64,000 nt of DNA from Cardiocondyla obscurior (taxonomy: Eukaryota; Arthropoda; Insecta; Hymenoptera; Formicidae), in NCBI RefSeq assembly GCF_019399895.1, contig NC_091867.1, forward strand, positions 9,499,501 through 9,563,500, written 5' to 3'. Of the stretch, positions 11,601 through 25,000 are shown piece after piece. The notes under the pieces are model-generated. The model ran no database searches, was not told the origin of the DNA, and was given only the letters and a program-made list of their open reading frames with translations. The translations under genes were made by a program, and so were the position numbers. Numbering within the stretch: position 1 is the stretch's first letter; each line of letters begins with the position of its first letter.

Positions 11601-14600
11601 TTTAAAAAATGAGATATGTCATCGTATGATCGCTAAACGTAAAAAATTATTTTAAAATACTAGGTATATTCCCCCCCTACTCCCACTCTTGCTTTGTCCT
11701 TCTCCAACGGTCGCGGGAGGCACCCTTACACCCTACGCAGTGACCGCGTGTTCGCGGTGTCCGGTCGTTTCGAGAGTTCCGTACAGCATTCGGACGTAAT
11801 TTTCTGGCATATTTTAAACGCGAGTGCCGGACAGGAACGCGCAAAAATGATCAACATAATTTTCGCGATTGTAAAATCACGGTCGGGGTGTTCGCGAGTG
11901 ACTTGTGCGCGGAAGGATGACTCGACACGTCCCATCTGAGAGGAGGAGGAGGCCTCGGATAGGCATCATGCGTCGGCGGAGCAACTCTTAGGTAAGAATA
12001 AATTTTTTTTATAAAATCTTTATTAAATAACAACTTTTATCTTTTTTTTTTATTAATTTTATTAATTAATTTACACGTCTACATTAATATTTTTCTTTTT
12101 ATGTTACAGTCACCGGCAGAATTCAACAACTCCGCTGAAGCTCATGCAGATTGGTAAGTCGCATGATTTTTTTTTTTTTCGTAGCTTGTAATTGCGGGAA
12201 TCTTTTATTCAAGCTTATACATGTTATAATTACTGGGCGAAGTTGAAATTATATTGCCCGGCTGCGGAATACGTTCTATTTAGCAGACCGGAACAAAATT
12301 CTAGAACGGAAAAGTCGACTCGCGTATCGATCTCCGAAACCAGTATTAAAACTAATTAATATCCTAAGAGCTGAGCCAGTCGTCGAAAAATACTCGACGT
12401 GCTTGATGGAACTAAAAACTGACATAGCGGCCTCTTATCAAGATACATCGACCGGGTTCGCGGATATTCTAGCCCACGTTTAATTTCTTCGCTCAGAACA
12501 CGTTTCAAATTTTTCTTTTCTTTTTCTTCTTTCCTTTTTTTATATTTTTATTATTATTTCATGGCGTCGCGTAATCTGACATATTCCTGACATTTCTAAA
12601 TCGTTCGAGTGGCCTAAATTCAAATCAGTCAAATAAGGTACCAGATCTTTTTCTCGTCGTCCGTGTCGCTTCGTCAAGCCTTGATCGAGCTCGACAACGC
12701 GACAAGACGGGCCGGCGCATTGTCTCGCGGGGCTTTGCTTTCACTTCCTCGCGCATTGCGCCTGGTACGAGTCACACAAAAGCCTCCGGGGACCGGTTTC
12801 TGTTACCGTATCGTGACTCGCGCGAGATGGATCATAATCTTTCCCCGTGGAAGTTAACCACCGAGTTAAACGGGCAGGCTATTAATAAGTACGCGGTACG
12901 CTCCCGACGCGGAATGCACCGCGCGATGTTCCATTTGATTCGCCGGCATCCGCCAGCGGCAATTTCCCTTTGAGACAACGCGTCTCGTCGGCGATCTCGC
13001 AGCCTGCACGCGTTATGAATGAGTCACGAGATACAGTATTCTTAATCCATCGAGAACTGAGCGATTTCTCTCATCTCGTTTCCTTATCGCGGAGGGGCAG
13101 CCGCTACTTCCTCGTTGAATTAATAAACGCACGCGCGTTCTTGCGTTTTCAACGATAATCGCTTTTACAATAACAGCCGCGGTTAATTGTTCTTCGCGAG
13201 AGAGATTCGCTGGGAAGGAAATCTCGGAATGCTCCGGAAAGCCTCGGTGGAAAAATCGCTCCGAGGCGCGAGGGAGGCCGTTCTCGTCGAAGTAGGTCGA
13301 TATTGCGCCTGTGCTTCTTTCGCAGATTTCATTCCGCCGGTTTATATTTCCGATGTTAACACGGATTTGCATATCCGATAAGAGCGCGATGTAATGGGGG
13401 GACTTGATACAATCGCTTCGGGTATCAACGGCTGCGCGTCCTAAATTTACAACAATGGGCCGAGATGTGCGAACCCGTGTGTTACCTCGATGATGAGTAT
13501 CGCGAGGGGTACGTGTCGGTTTAATTACGCCTCCAACCCACTTTAAGCAATCTATAATTATGTACAAAATGAGCTACATACTTCATAAACGTTATAGATA
13601 AATTTCGTTTTTTCTCTTCTTTTTTTCTTTTTTTTTATTTGTTTTATTTTACAGCTTTTATTCAGCAGCGTAGAAAATATTTCTTATTAATTAATACAGC
13701 GCAACGTACGAATTCAACAAGTACGGCAATGTATGGAAATCGCGTTACAAAATCGCCGGTGTAGGATGCGTAACTTGTAAGCGAGCCTACGAAACTTGGA
13801 AAATTTAAACAGTGCTCGCGTGCACGCGTGCTTGCCGCTGCGAAGTTTGGAAAGTGCACGTAATTGTAATGCTAATGAGGAAACCACGCCGAGAATTTCG
13901 ATAAATTCTGCGAGTTCACGTTGGTTGTAGGTGGAGGATGTCCACTAATTAAACGGTTCGAGTTTGAATACCGCGTCCCGAGCCGTACCACGGTTGTTTA
14001 ATCCTCGCGGATAGCAAGTCGGTATTCACGGCGCAGATAATTATGTAATTCGCACCGCGAAAGTCGAGAGAGCTGTCCTTCGTTGGCTTTTATCACTTTC
14101 GCGGGAATAAAACTAGCTACCGATCGCCAGGAAAGAGAAAAAAAAAAAAGAAAAAGAAATGAAGGAATAAATACTCGCGCGCGTTCTCTCGCGCGGAGTC
14201 GCTTGTGTTAGAACGCGGATGTTCCTTGACATGCCACCGTATTGTATCGTTAAAACAACTGATTATACGCTCCGTTTATTTAGCAAATATTCAACGCGGA
14301 GTACCATTTTATAAGCCGCGAATTGCAAACACGTTGATTAACCCCTGCAAATGTTCTATATTAATTCTCATTAATATTTTATAATTCGGTGACGTCACGA
14401 TATATCGGCTGTGTAAAATCGGGACACCAAAAAACTGCCGGTGTATATTGTCGTAAAAGTTGCAATAAATATAAACTCCGAAGATTTTCTATATGTATAA
14501 AAGACGAGTCGGAAGGAACGCGTTGTATCTCGAGCCGGTCCTCGCTTCCACGTGGATCGCTGAATTATGCAAAAATTCGATTCCCATTTCTCGGGATGCG

Positions 14601-17600
14601 CTCGATTCGTGCACACGACGACCGCAATATTTGATATCCCGAGCCGGAGAACAAAGAAACTCATTCGATACACATGACGTAGGACAGAGAGAGATAGAGA
14701 GACAGAGAGAGGTCGAGAAAGAGAGAAAGGAAGAGAAAGGAAACGAACAAAAGGAGGATCCTGGTCGAGGCTCGTCCGGCTTGCGCATATTGCAGCGGTG
14801 CCGGACACCTTGTTTCTACAGAACACCGCTGAATATACCCGTGAATCTTGTATACTATGTATATATCGTGTATATATATATGTACATATAAACCATATAG
14901 AAGGCCTAGCATGACGACATAACAGGACAAAGAGTTTACGCTTCACACACGATATCCCCTCGAGGTTTTACGCGAAACCGGCGTAACCGAACTCCTGCTT
15001 ACTTGCTCCGGTTCTCCGAACTCGTGCTGATGCGTGAGACGGCGATCGGCCGGTTCGATGCAAAAATTCGACAAGCGTGTGAAATTAATTCACGTCGGAA
15101 ATAAATACATTCGCGAAGGCGACCTCGTCACGTAAAGCACGTGCGTTTGAAATGCGGGCGATCTTACCGAACGATTGTCATCACCTCCCTCCCCCCCTTC
15201 TCCTCCTCTCTCACATATATCGGTTAAAGAAAAATCCGGAAATTGCGACACGTGAGAAAGTGAAGGATCCATCCGTGAAGAAATGTAAAGCGGACCTACC
15301 AGTTTCGGGACTTTCGGCAACTATCTTTTACTTTCATCGATCGGCACCGCGAACGAAAGGAGGCCCTTGGCGAGCGTTGACGAAACCGAGTTTCCAGGTA
15401 TCGGTGTCTCGAGTCTGCAATTAGCACCGGGCAACGAGAGAACAGATCCTGTCACCGAGCAGAAACGAGGGTCGACGTGAACGTCACGGCGAGACCCTGA
15501 GATTATTGGTCGAGCGCCGATCACCTCATTGTTGCTTCTGAGCTCGCGAGTAAAGTCACGGCTTTTTATTCTTTTTTTTTTTTGCGTAAAGCGGATGTCG
15601 AATTGGGACACTCCGCGATTGCGGAAATCGGCCGTGCAACAGTCACCGAACTAAGCACTACACCTAGTACCAGCCGCTGCCAATCGCTGCTTTCGCATTA
15701 TTTTCTTCCCACTGCCCGTTCTCCCGAAAAATTTCCGAGGAAGCAGCCGTCCTGCGGCAGGCTGCTGCGGATATTGCCCAAACGTAAAGAAACGCAACAT
15801 AAATCGAGTAGGACGTCTAATTAAATTCCGTACAATAATTTTAATTTCCTGTGCGAAACCTCAGGCGCTTACGAACTCGTCGTTCAGATGCGATCCTACG
15901 AATTCGAGAAAGGTCTCCGGCAGAAGCTCTCGATTTTTACGACCCCCCGGCTTAACAGGACGCGAGATTTATTTCTGTAGTTAGACAATCAGGCCTACAC
16001 GCGTTTAACGACAATATTTCATTGTACTTTATTGACAATTATAATTTTAATTAGCGGAAGCGGCGCTCGCGACCGGTTAGGTTCTCCAGTACCGCAATGC
16101 TCCGAGACCTATATGCGTGACTCGTGAGTCACGATGACGCTTTGACAAAAATAAATCGCGGGGATCTAGACGATCTTACGCGGTGATCTAACGGTTCTCT
16201 CGCCGATGCAAAGTGGCAGGATTTAATTAAATGATAAACGGTAAAATAAACCGCGTTTTCCAAATGATTTCATACCTCATAATAATCCTCAATAATTTCG
16301 CGCGTATATGGCAAGTGATTTTAATTTTTTATTAACGTTATTAGTTTCGTTTCTCACTAAAAAAAAATAAAAAAAAGAAAAAAAAACCGGGCGAGTCGTT
16401 ATTACATCCGGCTTGAACTCCTCTCGACGTGCACATCCGATTTATCGCCGTCGGATAACGCGATAGAATCGTCGTCGGATCGATCGGTGATTTATCAAGC
16501 GGGACACGGCTGACTGCGGCAATTAATTGGCGAATTAAGATTATTAAGGCGCGAGTCTCGGTCCGCGAAACAAACGCGCGGCGCATGTACCGCGTACTCG
16601 CGTGAATAAAAGACGAAGGAGAAAGTGGTTAATTAGAATCGTCTTACGCCAATTATTCTTTAGAACACATGCCGGCGTTTGCTCGGAAACTTGAATTCGA
16701 CGAGAAAAAAAAAAAAAAAAAAAAGGAAAGATCCAGTCGCGCGGCAGCTGTCGAGATCTCCGGCTATGGATCCTTAAAACCAGATGCTCCGATTATCAAA
16801 CATTTCGGGCGTCCACATCTGGGTTCTTCGCGTGTTACGACGAAGTCGGAGAAGCTCGAGAAGCCGCGGATTCACATCGTGCGAGGAATGTTGAAAAATT
16901 TGATATCGTTTTTAATAAAAGGAAAAAAAAAAAATTACTTGGCCTCGCGCTTTCGAAAACAAAAGCGTGACTTAGCACCGTCGGCGTATTTCGTATCATC
17001 GTCGAGCTGACACAGCCGTTTCGGCATAAACGGATTGAATGTGCATTTCGTTTGCAATCCGATTTCGTTGATTCAACCTGCGTTGAGTAACTCGTTGAAT
17101 AAAAATTTTTTTTCCTTCTTTTTTTTTTTTTGTAACACTCCGGAAGAATAAATAAATGTAAGAGAAAAGGATTTCATAAAAAGTTTAAGTAAATTGATAA
17201 AATAATGCGCAAGGCCGTTGAGTCCAATTACGTCCAATTATTTCCGTTCAAAGTGGAAGCCTTGAACCGAAAGGATTAAAGTGTGCCGGGTGAAATTGAC
17301 GAAATGCCGGCGCGTAAAATAATTTGCGCTTTGATTTGAAATCCACTTTCGTGAGTGCATTTACAAGTAAGGCTATTTATAACGGTATGCAAACAAATGT
17401 AGCGAGCACCCTATTCAAACGTCATTAGGTAAAAGCAATAATGGGTAGCTTTGCTTTCCATTATTCCCGATACCATGTCGATACGCGACTTTCTCCGCGC
17501 CGCAAATTGTACTTGCAAATGTGATATCTCCGAATGCACTACGATTTACATTAAAAAAAAAAAAAAGAAAAGAGAAAAAAGAAAAAATTAAAAGCTGACA

Positions 17601-18667
17601 TAATTTCTCTTGACTAATCACCGTCCGGATCATCGATAACACTAATTGCAACAAATATATTTTGTTGTAACGAATGTAACATTTATGTAAAAACTTGCAC
17701 GCCGAAGGTAGAAAGTTTCGAAAGTGCAAGCTGTAAAATAAAAAATTTTTAAGTATTATATTTAATTGTTTAAGTATATATTTAGTTAAATATATATATA
17801 ATTTTTTTTCGAGTCGTGTTGCAAAATGCAAGTACGATTGCGTGCGCAGAGCGAACGATAAGATCATTTTTCTCGAACGGCGGAACAAACGAAAAGTCCA
17901 TTTCGCGAGGTAGTCCGGTTTCGTGCTCTGAAAAATGTGGCCGCCGAGGCCGGGGCTTGACGACGACATCGGCACCGAGAGCCTTTGTCTCGTCCTCTCG
18001 ATACCAGCTTATATTGTTTCAAGTGAGATTATTCGAGTAGATCGGAATTGCGTGAACGCGATCGCGAAAGAATCGCGTGCGACGCGAAGAATTAAACTCG
18101 CGTGATTCTAGGTTGAAAAAAAAGAAAGAAAGAAAAAGAAAAAAAAAAAATCCCAGAAAGGAAAAAACTAGGGCGGATCTCCGCCTGCGACGTCACGTCC
18201 GTGACGAACAAAGTACCTTCGCGTATCTGACGTCTCTTCAAGGCTTGCGGCGCGCCAGTGCGTCTTCTTCTCGCGTAGGTATGAACCGGAACGATCAATC
18301 TCGGCCGCGGAATGTGGAAGCCTCCCTGAGCGTTTCCAGGTGGCGACTGATTTGTCTCCGGGCACTCGCTGTCGGTGGTGCCGGTGCTACTTGATCCCCT
18401 GGATCGCGCGTCCTCCTCTCTCGCGGAGGGCGGCTCCTCCAGGGCCTCGAAACGCGACACCAGCACGTCGTAGGGCCGCTTGCAGGGCTCGTCGTCCGGC
18501 TGACGGCCGGAGATCTTGCCGCTGCCGTTTCCGGTCCAGTTCACCCTGCATTCTCGCCAGCTCGCCTCGTAGAGCAGCTCCATGGCCCTGCCGCGGGTCG
18601 CGTCCGGGTCTAGGAGCAGCTCGGGGTCCTCCAGGACCGCCCGGCCGGGGTAACTCCGGACCTTCAT
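8667..18667 (-). CDS. for: cGMP-dependent protein kinase (foraging), isoform C, distinct N-terminus
   Basis: Third alternative first exon, 18667-18217, starting MKVRSYPGRAVLEDPELLLD. It lies downstream of the shared exon 21103-20937, so it cannot include it. It ends GAA G|GTACTT (phase 1), and the next exon (11518) begins AG GGT AAA, restoring frame as REEGKVEVS; joining to 21103 would instead hit an early stop. Predicted 677 aa. The exon has an acidic, Trp-containing first 50 residues (ELLYEASWRECRVNW), a Ser/Pro-rich middle and a basic end (YARRRRTG, ALKRRQIRE). It lacks a leucine zipper and an ISAEP pseudosubstrate, and the first part of the first cyclic-nucleotide domain is missing, though that domain's GELAILYN cassette is kept. 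From memory it resembles the N-terminus of Drosophila foraging T1/T3-class isoforms. A TATA-like site lies about 490 bp upstream. Confidence 0.8.
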
Positions 18668-21600
18668 GACCTCGAGGTGCCGGCCGCGCTAACGGAAGGC
18701 GGAGATCAAGAGACCGAGACGGTCGGACCCCGCTCTACTCGCCGGCGAGACTTTCGCCTCGCGATTTTTCCTCCGATCCTCTCGAACTCCCTCCCTACTG
18801 CGCAAAGGTCAAAAGTCGAGTGTCGCGTGGCGGCAGCGCCGGCGTCGCTTCTATCTGGCGTAACGAAACTGATAGCATTTCGGCAGATAGGCGCTTTCTC
18901 GACCACCCAGGTTGATCCTCGCTTTCTAAGTACGTCGAACTTCGGTCCGTGCTTTACTTATTAAACTCTCCTCGATCACGTAGGTCGCGATGGCGAACTC
19001 GCCGCTCAGATCTGCTAACGTTCGGAACAGATACGTCGACGTCCAGTCGGAACAACCGAGGAGCATCGCAGCGCGAGTTCGGTACCGATCCAAGGAAGAA
19101 GAACGCAAGCTGAGAAGGTCTGCTGGTATCTGGACTCTCGCGCCGACCGTTCAGATACTTATATAATTTATAACTCTTCCGTTACGACGGAAAGCGGACG
19201 GGTCGGGACAGACGGTCGATCTAGGTACGAGCTCGACGTACATTGACGTCGGGATCCGCGCGTTTACAACCGTTCATTCGCGACTTCCGCCATCCGGCCG
19301 TGCCGTCAACTGGCGAGCCGGCACACGGAACATCGGTGGGTCGCGGAGAACCGAGTCATCCTGCCGGCTGGCTTCCTCTTCTTTTTCTTCTCCACCGAAG
19401 AACCCGCCGAGTCCCCCTTCGCGGGATGCGCTTTATGCGCCTAGCGTCATTCTCTCGCGCGAACCAGATCCTTATCGTGCACGCGGCCGCGATCGACGGG
19501 TGGTTCACAGGGCAAACTCTTCGCGCTCTTCGTGAAAGCGTCAAGGGAACTAATCGCGAGGTCCTCCGACGCTCTTCCGCACTCGCGTGGTCCCTCGCGA
19601 CTTGGACCCACTGGCTGAATAAAAAAAACTCCCCCTCCCGCGCCGCTGGATGGTCTTAGGTCTCGCGTCCCCCTTTTTTTTTTTGTTCAAACAATGCGGG
19701 AGAGGTGTCCTGTCAAAGGAGGGCACCTTGAATCTCGCCTCGCGTCTGACGCTCGCACTGACAGTATTCGCGACTGGTGAAAAGTATGCCCGTGAGCGGC
19801 AAGCGGCACCACGAGAACCTCCCTACCCTCCACGAGCTGCGGGAGACCCCACCATGGACATGCTCTTGCAAGAGAAAGGACAGGGGTTCTCATTTCGCCT
19901 GTTCGTCGCCCCCGCAGCCGCTCCCACGTATGAGTGCAACGGCACCGTTCTTTTTTTAATCTTCGCCCCGCGAAGATCCGGGACTCGGAAATTACAAGAA
20001 GGGCCCCCCTCCCCCTTTTCCTCTTCTAACTTCATCAGCGGAAAAAAAAGATATAACGAGGTAGGCGAACGCGGTTTCCCATGTGAGTGCAAAAAGACGC
20101 GGGGAGAACTGTCTGCAATTCGACTTATCGCGCGTGGAGATAAATATTCACAATTCCACACAAATAATCTCTGTTGTTGCAAGAACGATCATTATCGCAA
20201 TTGTATTTCGCAGTGATTCGACGTCTTCGGGTTCTAATTATTTTTTTTTTTTTCCTTTTTTTTTCTTTCTTTCCTCTTGCAATCCATGTTAAATCTTGGA
20301 AAATTTGTAGATAATATAATTTAAATGTTTAAGTGATAAAATTCGCGCCTGTGCGCTTGAATTCGTTAAATTCCTAGATAGCGCGATCGCGATAAAATTC
20401 TCGCGATAATAACGATCGATGGACTAATAAGAATTAATTGGATTCGTGACGTCAAACAGCGTCACGGCGGTACGATACACGCGGAGAACGCTCGCCGCTG
20501 ATTACGCAATAGTAACAACACGGATGAGTGATAACGCTAATGATCGGAGTTAGTTGAGAAAGAGAGAGAAAAGCGACGCGGGCATCGCGGTTTTTACGTG
20601 AAAGTAAAACGCCCTGGAGCTCGTTACGGAATTGCATCAGGGCGCTGACGCCTTTTGTCCGACAGAAATCAATTTCCGGAAAGGAGAAAATTCTGCGCTA
20701 ATCTTTTTTAAATAATTTCCATTTCGCCTCAACGTTTCACAGATTATTTGCGAGCACATTGCGAAAGAATTCCACGCCTGACGTAGCAACGACGACGCGG
20801 ATTCGATAAGATTTTTTATTAAAATTGAAATCTTAATTAAATAATTGATTTAATTAATTTGATCCCGTTCATAAAGAATAAAATTGATATATGCTTTCGT
20901 AAAAGTCGTGAACGAAATTATTTATGTGCTACTCACCCTCCATGACAAAGACAGTAGAGCCGACATCTCCCTCTTGTATGATTGTCGAGCCAGCTGGAAA
21001 TGTAACGGGATACATGCAATCGACAATCTCCCGAATCTGCGTGAGTTCCAAATTTTTCATAAAATCGTTGTCCAGTATGGCAGACTTGATCAGCTCCCGA
21101 GACCTTTAAAAAGAAAAAAAAATATTCATACGTTAAGCGTTAGCTTTACTCTCTTTCTTTCGTTAGAAAATATTTCTGCTTTTAATATCGCTCTAAATGC
21201 AAGTAAGAAGAATAATATAAAAATAAAAATGTTAACATCGTATTGCATTTTCAAAAAAGTCTCGTACACATGTCGATTTTACAACGAATATCTCTTCGTA
21301 CGTAATCAGTTCCGCTTGTAACCGTAAACCGAATCATTCATGCGTAGTCACTGCTTTAAATAAAATATCTTAATTGAATTTACTTATCGCGCATTAAGTT
21401 ATGTAATTACCCGACATGTGGTTCAATTACGAGCGTTCAATAGCGAAGCGCGTATCGCCGTCGTACTACTCGAATTGTGAAATTCCAGTCGAACAATTAC
21501 GCATTTGCGATAAATGCCGGAGCAGTCCTCGTAAAAGAATTCACAAAATTATGCGCTCGTCTCGCTTGATTAACTTTTATAAATGACGTACGAATGCCTC

Positions 21601-22052
21601 AATTGCACTCCGGCAATCATTTTATAACATTAGCAAATGCCTTTCCATTAATCAATGTTTCAGCTAAAGATAACCGTGATTAATTAACAGCCGCGAGATA
21701 ATAAAGAAACCGCGAAGAGCGAGCGCATCGTTCTCGCCAAAAAATCGGAGAAGGCGAACGAGAGCCCGATCTACCTTTGCGGCTTCGGGAACTTCACCAC
21801 CGGCTTCGTGTCGCATCTCAGAGGCTCCGCTGATATGGCCTGCCGTTTCAGCCTCTGATTAGAGTTGATAACAGTGGGCGCTAAGCTCAGATCGACGATC
21901 TGCCGAAACTTATCGATCTCGTTCTGAAGGTAATGGATTATGGCGTCCCGCTCCTCGAGAGCCTTCTCGAGCACGTCGACAATCTCGTCGCGATGCCGCA
22001 ACGCTTCCGTACGCTCGTAGAGCAATCGCTTCAGGTCCCGTATCGAATCCAT
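8667..22052 (-). CDS. for: cGMP-dependent protein kinase (foraging), isoform B, beta-type N-terminus
   Basis: Alternative first exon 22052-21775 spliced to the same acceptor at 21103 as isoform A, then the nine shared exons; predicted 675 aa, close to mammalian PKG I-beta. The exon ends CAA AG|GTAGAT (phase 2) and joins G|TCT CGG, giving QRSRELIK. It encodes MDSIRDLKRLLYERTEALRH, a heptad-leucine coiled coil continuing to about residue 52, then LKRQAISAEP, the beta-type pseudosubstrate. The frame stays open upstream to about 22225 but has no earlier ATG, so the ATG at 22050-22052 is chosen. From residue 361 the catalytic part shows GxGxxG G371-G376, Lys394, Asp488 (YRDLK) and Asp506 (DFG). 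Transcription probably starts near 22.1-22.3 kb or from an unseen upstream 5' exon. Confidence 0.9.
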
Positions 22053-25000
22053 TAATTCCTTTTGTTCTCGCGACGTGGAAAATCCGCCGGACGTTCTCCC
22101 TCTCAAAGCGACGTCCCCGCGTGACCGTGCGCCGCGATAATGAAGCGCTGCACTTTTAATTGTGTCCTCGCCCGGACTCTTTCCAGGCGCGAAAAAACCG
22201 ACGACAACGCGCCTAAGCTACGTACGACAGCCCGAACATGTCCGTGGATCTGTATTTCGATCGAAAATGATTAGGAAATTGACGACACTCGCGCGGAAGT
22301 GTTGAGATAATTCTGTGAATTAATCGGTTGATCTCTCTGATTAAAATCTTTTTCTTTTTTTTTTTCTTTCTTTTTTTCTTTTTTTTTTAAACTTTGGATT
22401 TAATTGACAGATAATCGGCTTCTCTTAGAGAAGTTTTGAGATACATTAAATTTACTATGGATGTAATTCTGACGGTCATTATTATTACGAGCGCGTCATA
22501 GAAATATTAGTAGCTCTACAAAAACTTCTGCGTCTTGGATTGCCATTTAATAATACATCGCAAGATTGTACGAGGTTATATTTAACTATGCGTTTGCAAT
22601 TCCGATCAAACTTGAAGAAAATTATTATCTTCAGCATTTTCCTACACAAATATCACCTTGAATATTTGCTCACATCGTTCACGAACTTGTTACGTAACGA
22701 TTAAAAAAAAAAGAGATACAAAAAATCAATAAATTTAAATTAGAGAATAAAGAAAAAAAAATTATTAATGTCTGTCATCGAATGACTGGGCCGATAAGAA
22801 CGCAAAGCGATCGAATTAATATTACATCGAATACAAATAATGAGCTATATCAATAAACCGCTGGGAATGGTACTTAAATGCTGCACTTTATGCCCAGCTT
22901 GTGCCAATCGTGTCGATGTTCGAGCTCATATCGAACATACAAAGAACCGCCATTAAAATTAATTACAATAGATAAGGCAGTTAAAATGAATGGAACAAAT
23001 ACCCATCGCGCGTAATTCCCGCCTCCAATCAAGGCAATCTATTACCGACGTCCAAAAATGACGAGCGCTAATTCTACTTAAGTGCGCGTAAGTCGCGATT
23101 ACTTTATTTTTTTTTTTTTTTTTTTTTTTCCTTATTGCCGAATCGTTGATTGTCGAAACGTGCGCGAGCTGGAGACCACCGAGGCTCGTCGAGGTTTCGG
23201 ATGAGAAATAATCAGACGACGCGCGCGCGGATATTCCTGATTTATCGAACGCGATACGGAGCCGACTATTCCGGGATTTATTAAGCGTTGCTCAATTTGG
23301 AGCGGACTGCCAGTACCTCGTAAACCACTTTCAATCTGTCTTAATCAAGCGGCCGATCTACAGCATCGCGCGACACTCGAAGAAGCGATCGGTGCTAACT
23401 CACTCGCGTGCCTCGCAGGCCGCCCGTTCTCCATTCGGTCTGATGAAAAACTAAATGAGCCACTTGAGAAGAAAAATTGAATTAAAATTCGAGAGGCTCG
23501 TACGCGAGGAACTCTGCTGGATGCTAAAAGCCGACTTGTCGCGACCAGCCCGTGAAATTTTCAAGCCTGCATTCAGGCCGCGCTCAGACTTCGTATTCGT
23601 TGGATAAAATTTTTTTTTTTTATTCACGTATCACATGACGATGTCGCGGACACTTCTACCGCGTGCCGTAAATACGAAGACTCGAACGGCCGATGAAAAG
23701 TTAGAGCTTAGATCGACGATGCAATTAACTTCCTCGTGTGAAAACTCGTTCCTTTGCAGAAAAATCGTAAGCGCTAATTGAAGTCTAGTTAACTTGGATC
23801 ATCGCTCACGAGAGTAACGACGAAGAAAATCGCGGTTCTAACTGTACACCGCAGAGCTCACGGCAATACGAGCATTTCGGTATGAAATTTCGCTGAGTAA
23901 CTCGTCCGCCGCATTAACGTATATAAGTGAAATAGGTAAAGAAATTTTACGTCGAGTATCGGATTATTATCCGTTTCGTGCGAAGAATAAAATTCTCAAA
24001 ATCTACGACGTCGTAATTCGAATTACGTCGAAATGAACACCCGATTTCGATCGAAACTGGAGATCTACACGGACGCGGCCGCGCGCGGACGAAAGAACGG
24101 CCTGTCGCCCGCCGAAGTGACACAATCGAACTGATGATGATCGGCGAGGAACCACAAGGAACCCATGAACGTAGCGTGCGATCGAGCAAGAGCAGGTTCG
24201 CGCGTTAGACCGCGGGGCGGCAACGACTAACGATCGCGTAGTACGCGCGCCAGCTATTTTTACGATTTAATCGCGACTCTTGCGGCTTCCTCGAAACGCT
24301 CGTTCCTCCCGCCGTGATCATTGCTCGGCGCGACCGCGAGGTCTCGGCGGCCGATTAAAAAAGAAGAAAAAAAAAAAAAAAGAAAGAAAGAAAGAAAGAA
24401 AAAAAGAAAAAAAAAGAACAGGTCTCCTTTCACCGATTATTTCGGTCCTCCGATCCGCTCCTGGCCGATCATTATTACGTACATGTACGTACGTGCCGAT
24501 TTATCCCACATGCGATCGCCACTGTTGGCGAAAGGCAGTGGCGCGGAACTCGCGGTGCCGCTAAGAATTAAACACACAAAAAGTTATCTCTCGAAATCCG
24601 GGCGGCTTTATCAATTAAATCCCAGGCGCGAGCAACGCGCGTCTTCGCTCCGCTTAAGAAGGCAAACTTCCCTCCCTCGAGAACTTCGGTTAGCTTCGAA
24701 GATAAGAGAACCCCGAGCTACGCCATTGAGTTACGCGCGTGCACGTTTTGTCAGTCTACTTTGCGTTGGCGAACGCCTCGAGGCGATTTATGCCTCTTAC
24801 TCGATGCGCCCTACATACAAAACCGGCCTTTTAGCCGGCTGCGGCCCTGACAGCTTCCTTGACTTTGGCACGTCGTAAGCACCGAGATAAAAGGAGCCTC
24901 TCGCTGCCGGCCACGAGGGAAAAACCTCGCTCGAATACTAGCTCCGCGCGGCACATGTCCTTGCTGACCGGACGATTTTCACCTATTGCCAATTTATAAT

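Larger units (their letters stand above)
12154..18216. other. Foraging intron (between exon C and the exon at 11.5 kb)
   Basis: Alternating AT-rich and CpG-rich DNA. Several frames of about 180 codons (13.0-13.6, 14.4-14.9 and 17.4-18.0 kb) show no family motifs and include homopolymer-driven residues. One perfect CRE is listed separately. Confidence 0.6.

Noticed and set aside
13013..13567. 184-codon minus-strand frame in a foraging intron
   Set aside because: No family motifs or splice sites; long chance frames are common in CpG-rich DNA with few stop-like words.
14395..14946. 183-codon minus-strand frame
   Set aside because: Mostly created by the GA/CT repeat at 14.68-14.76 kb.
17415..17975. 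186-codon minus-strand frame
   Set aside because: Built largely from poly(A)/AT-rich sequence read as F, L and K.
19650..20216. 188-codon plus-strand frame
   Set aside because: Composition-driven (runs of F, P, K), no recognisable domain, and overlaps other open frames on both strands.
24321..24878. 185-codon plus-strand frame
   Set aside because: Begins in a (GAAA)n repeat; no protein family.
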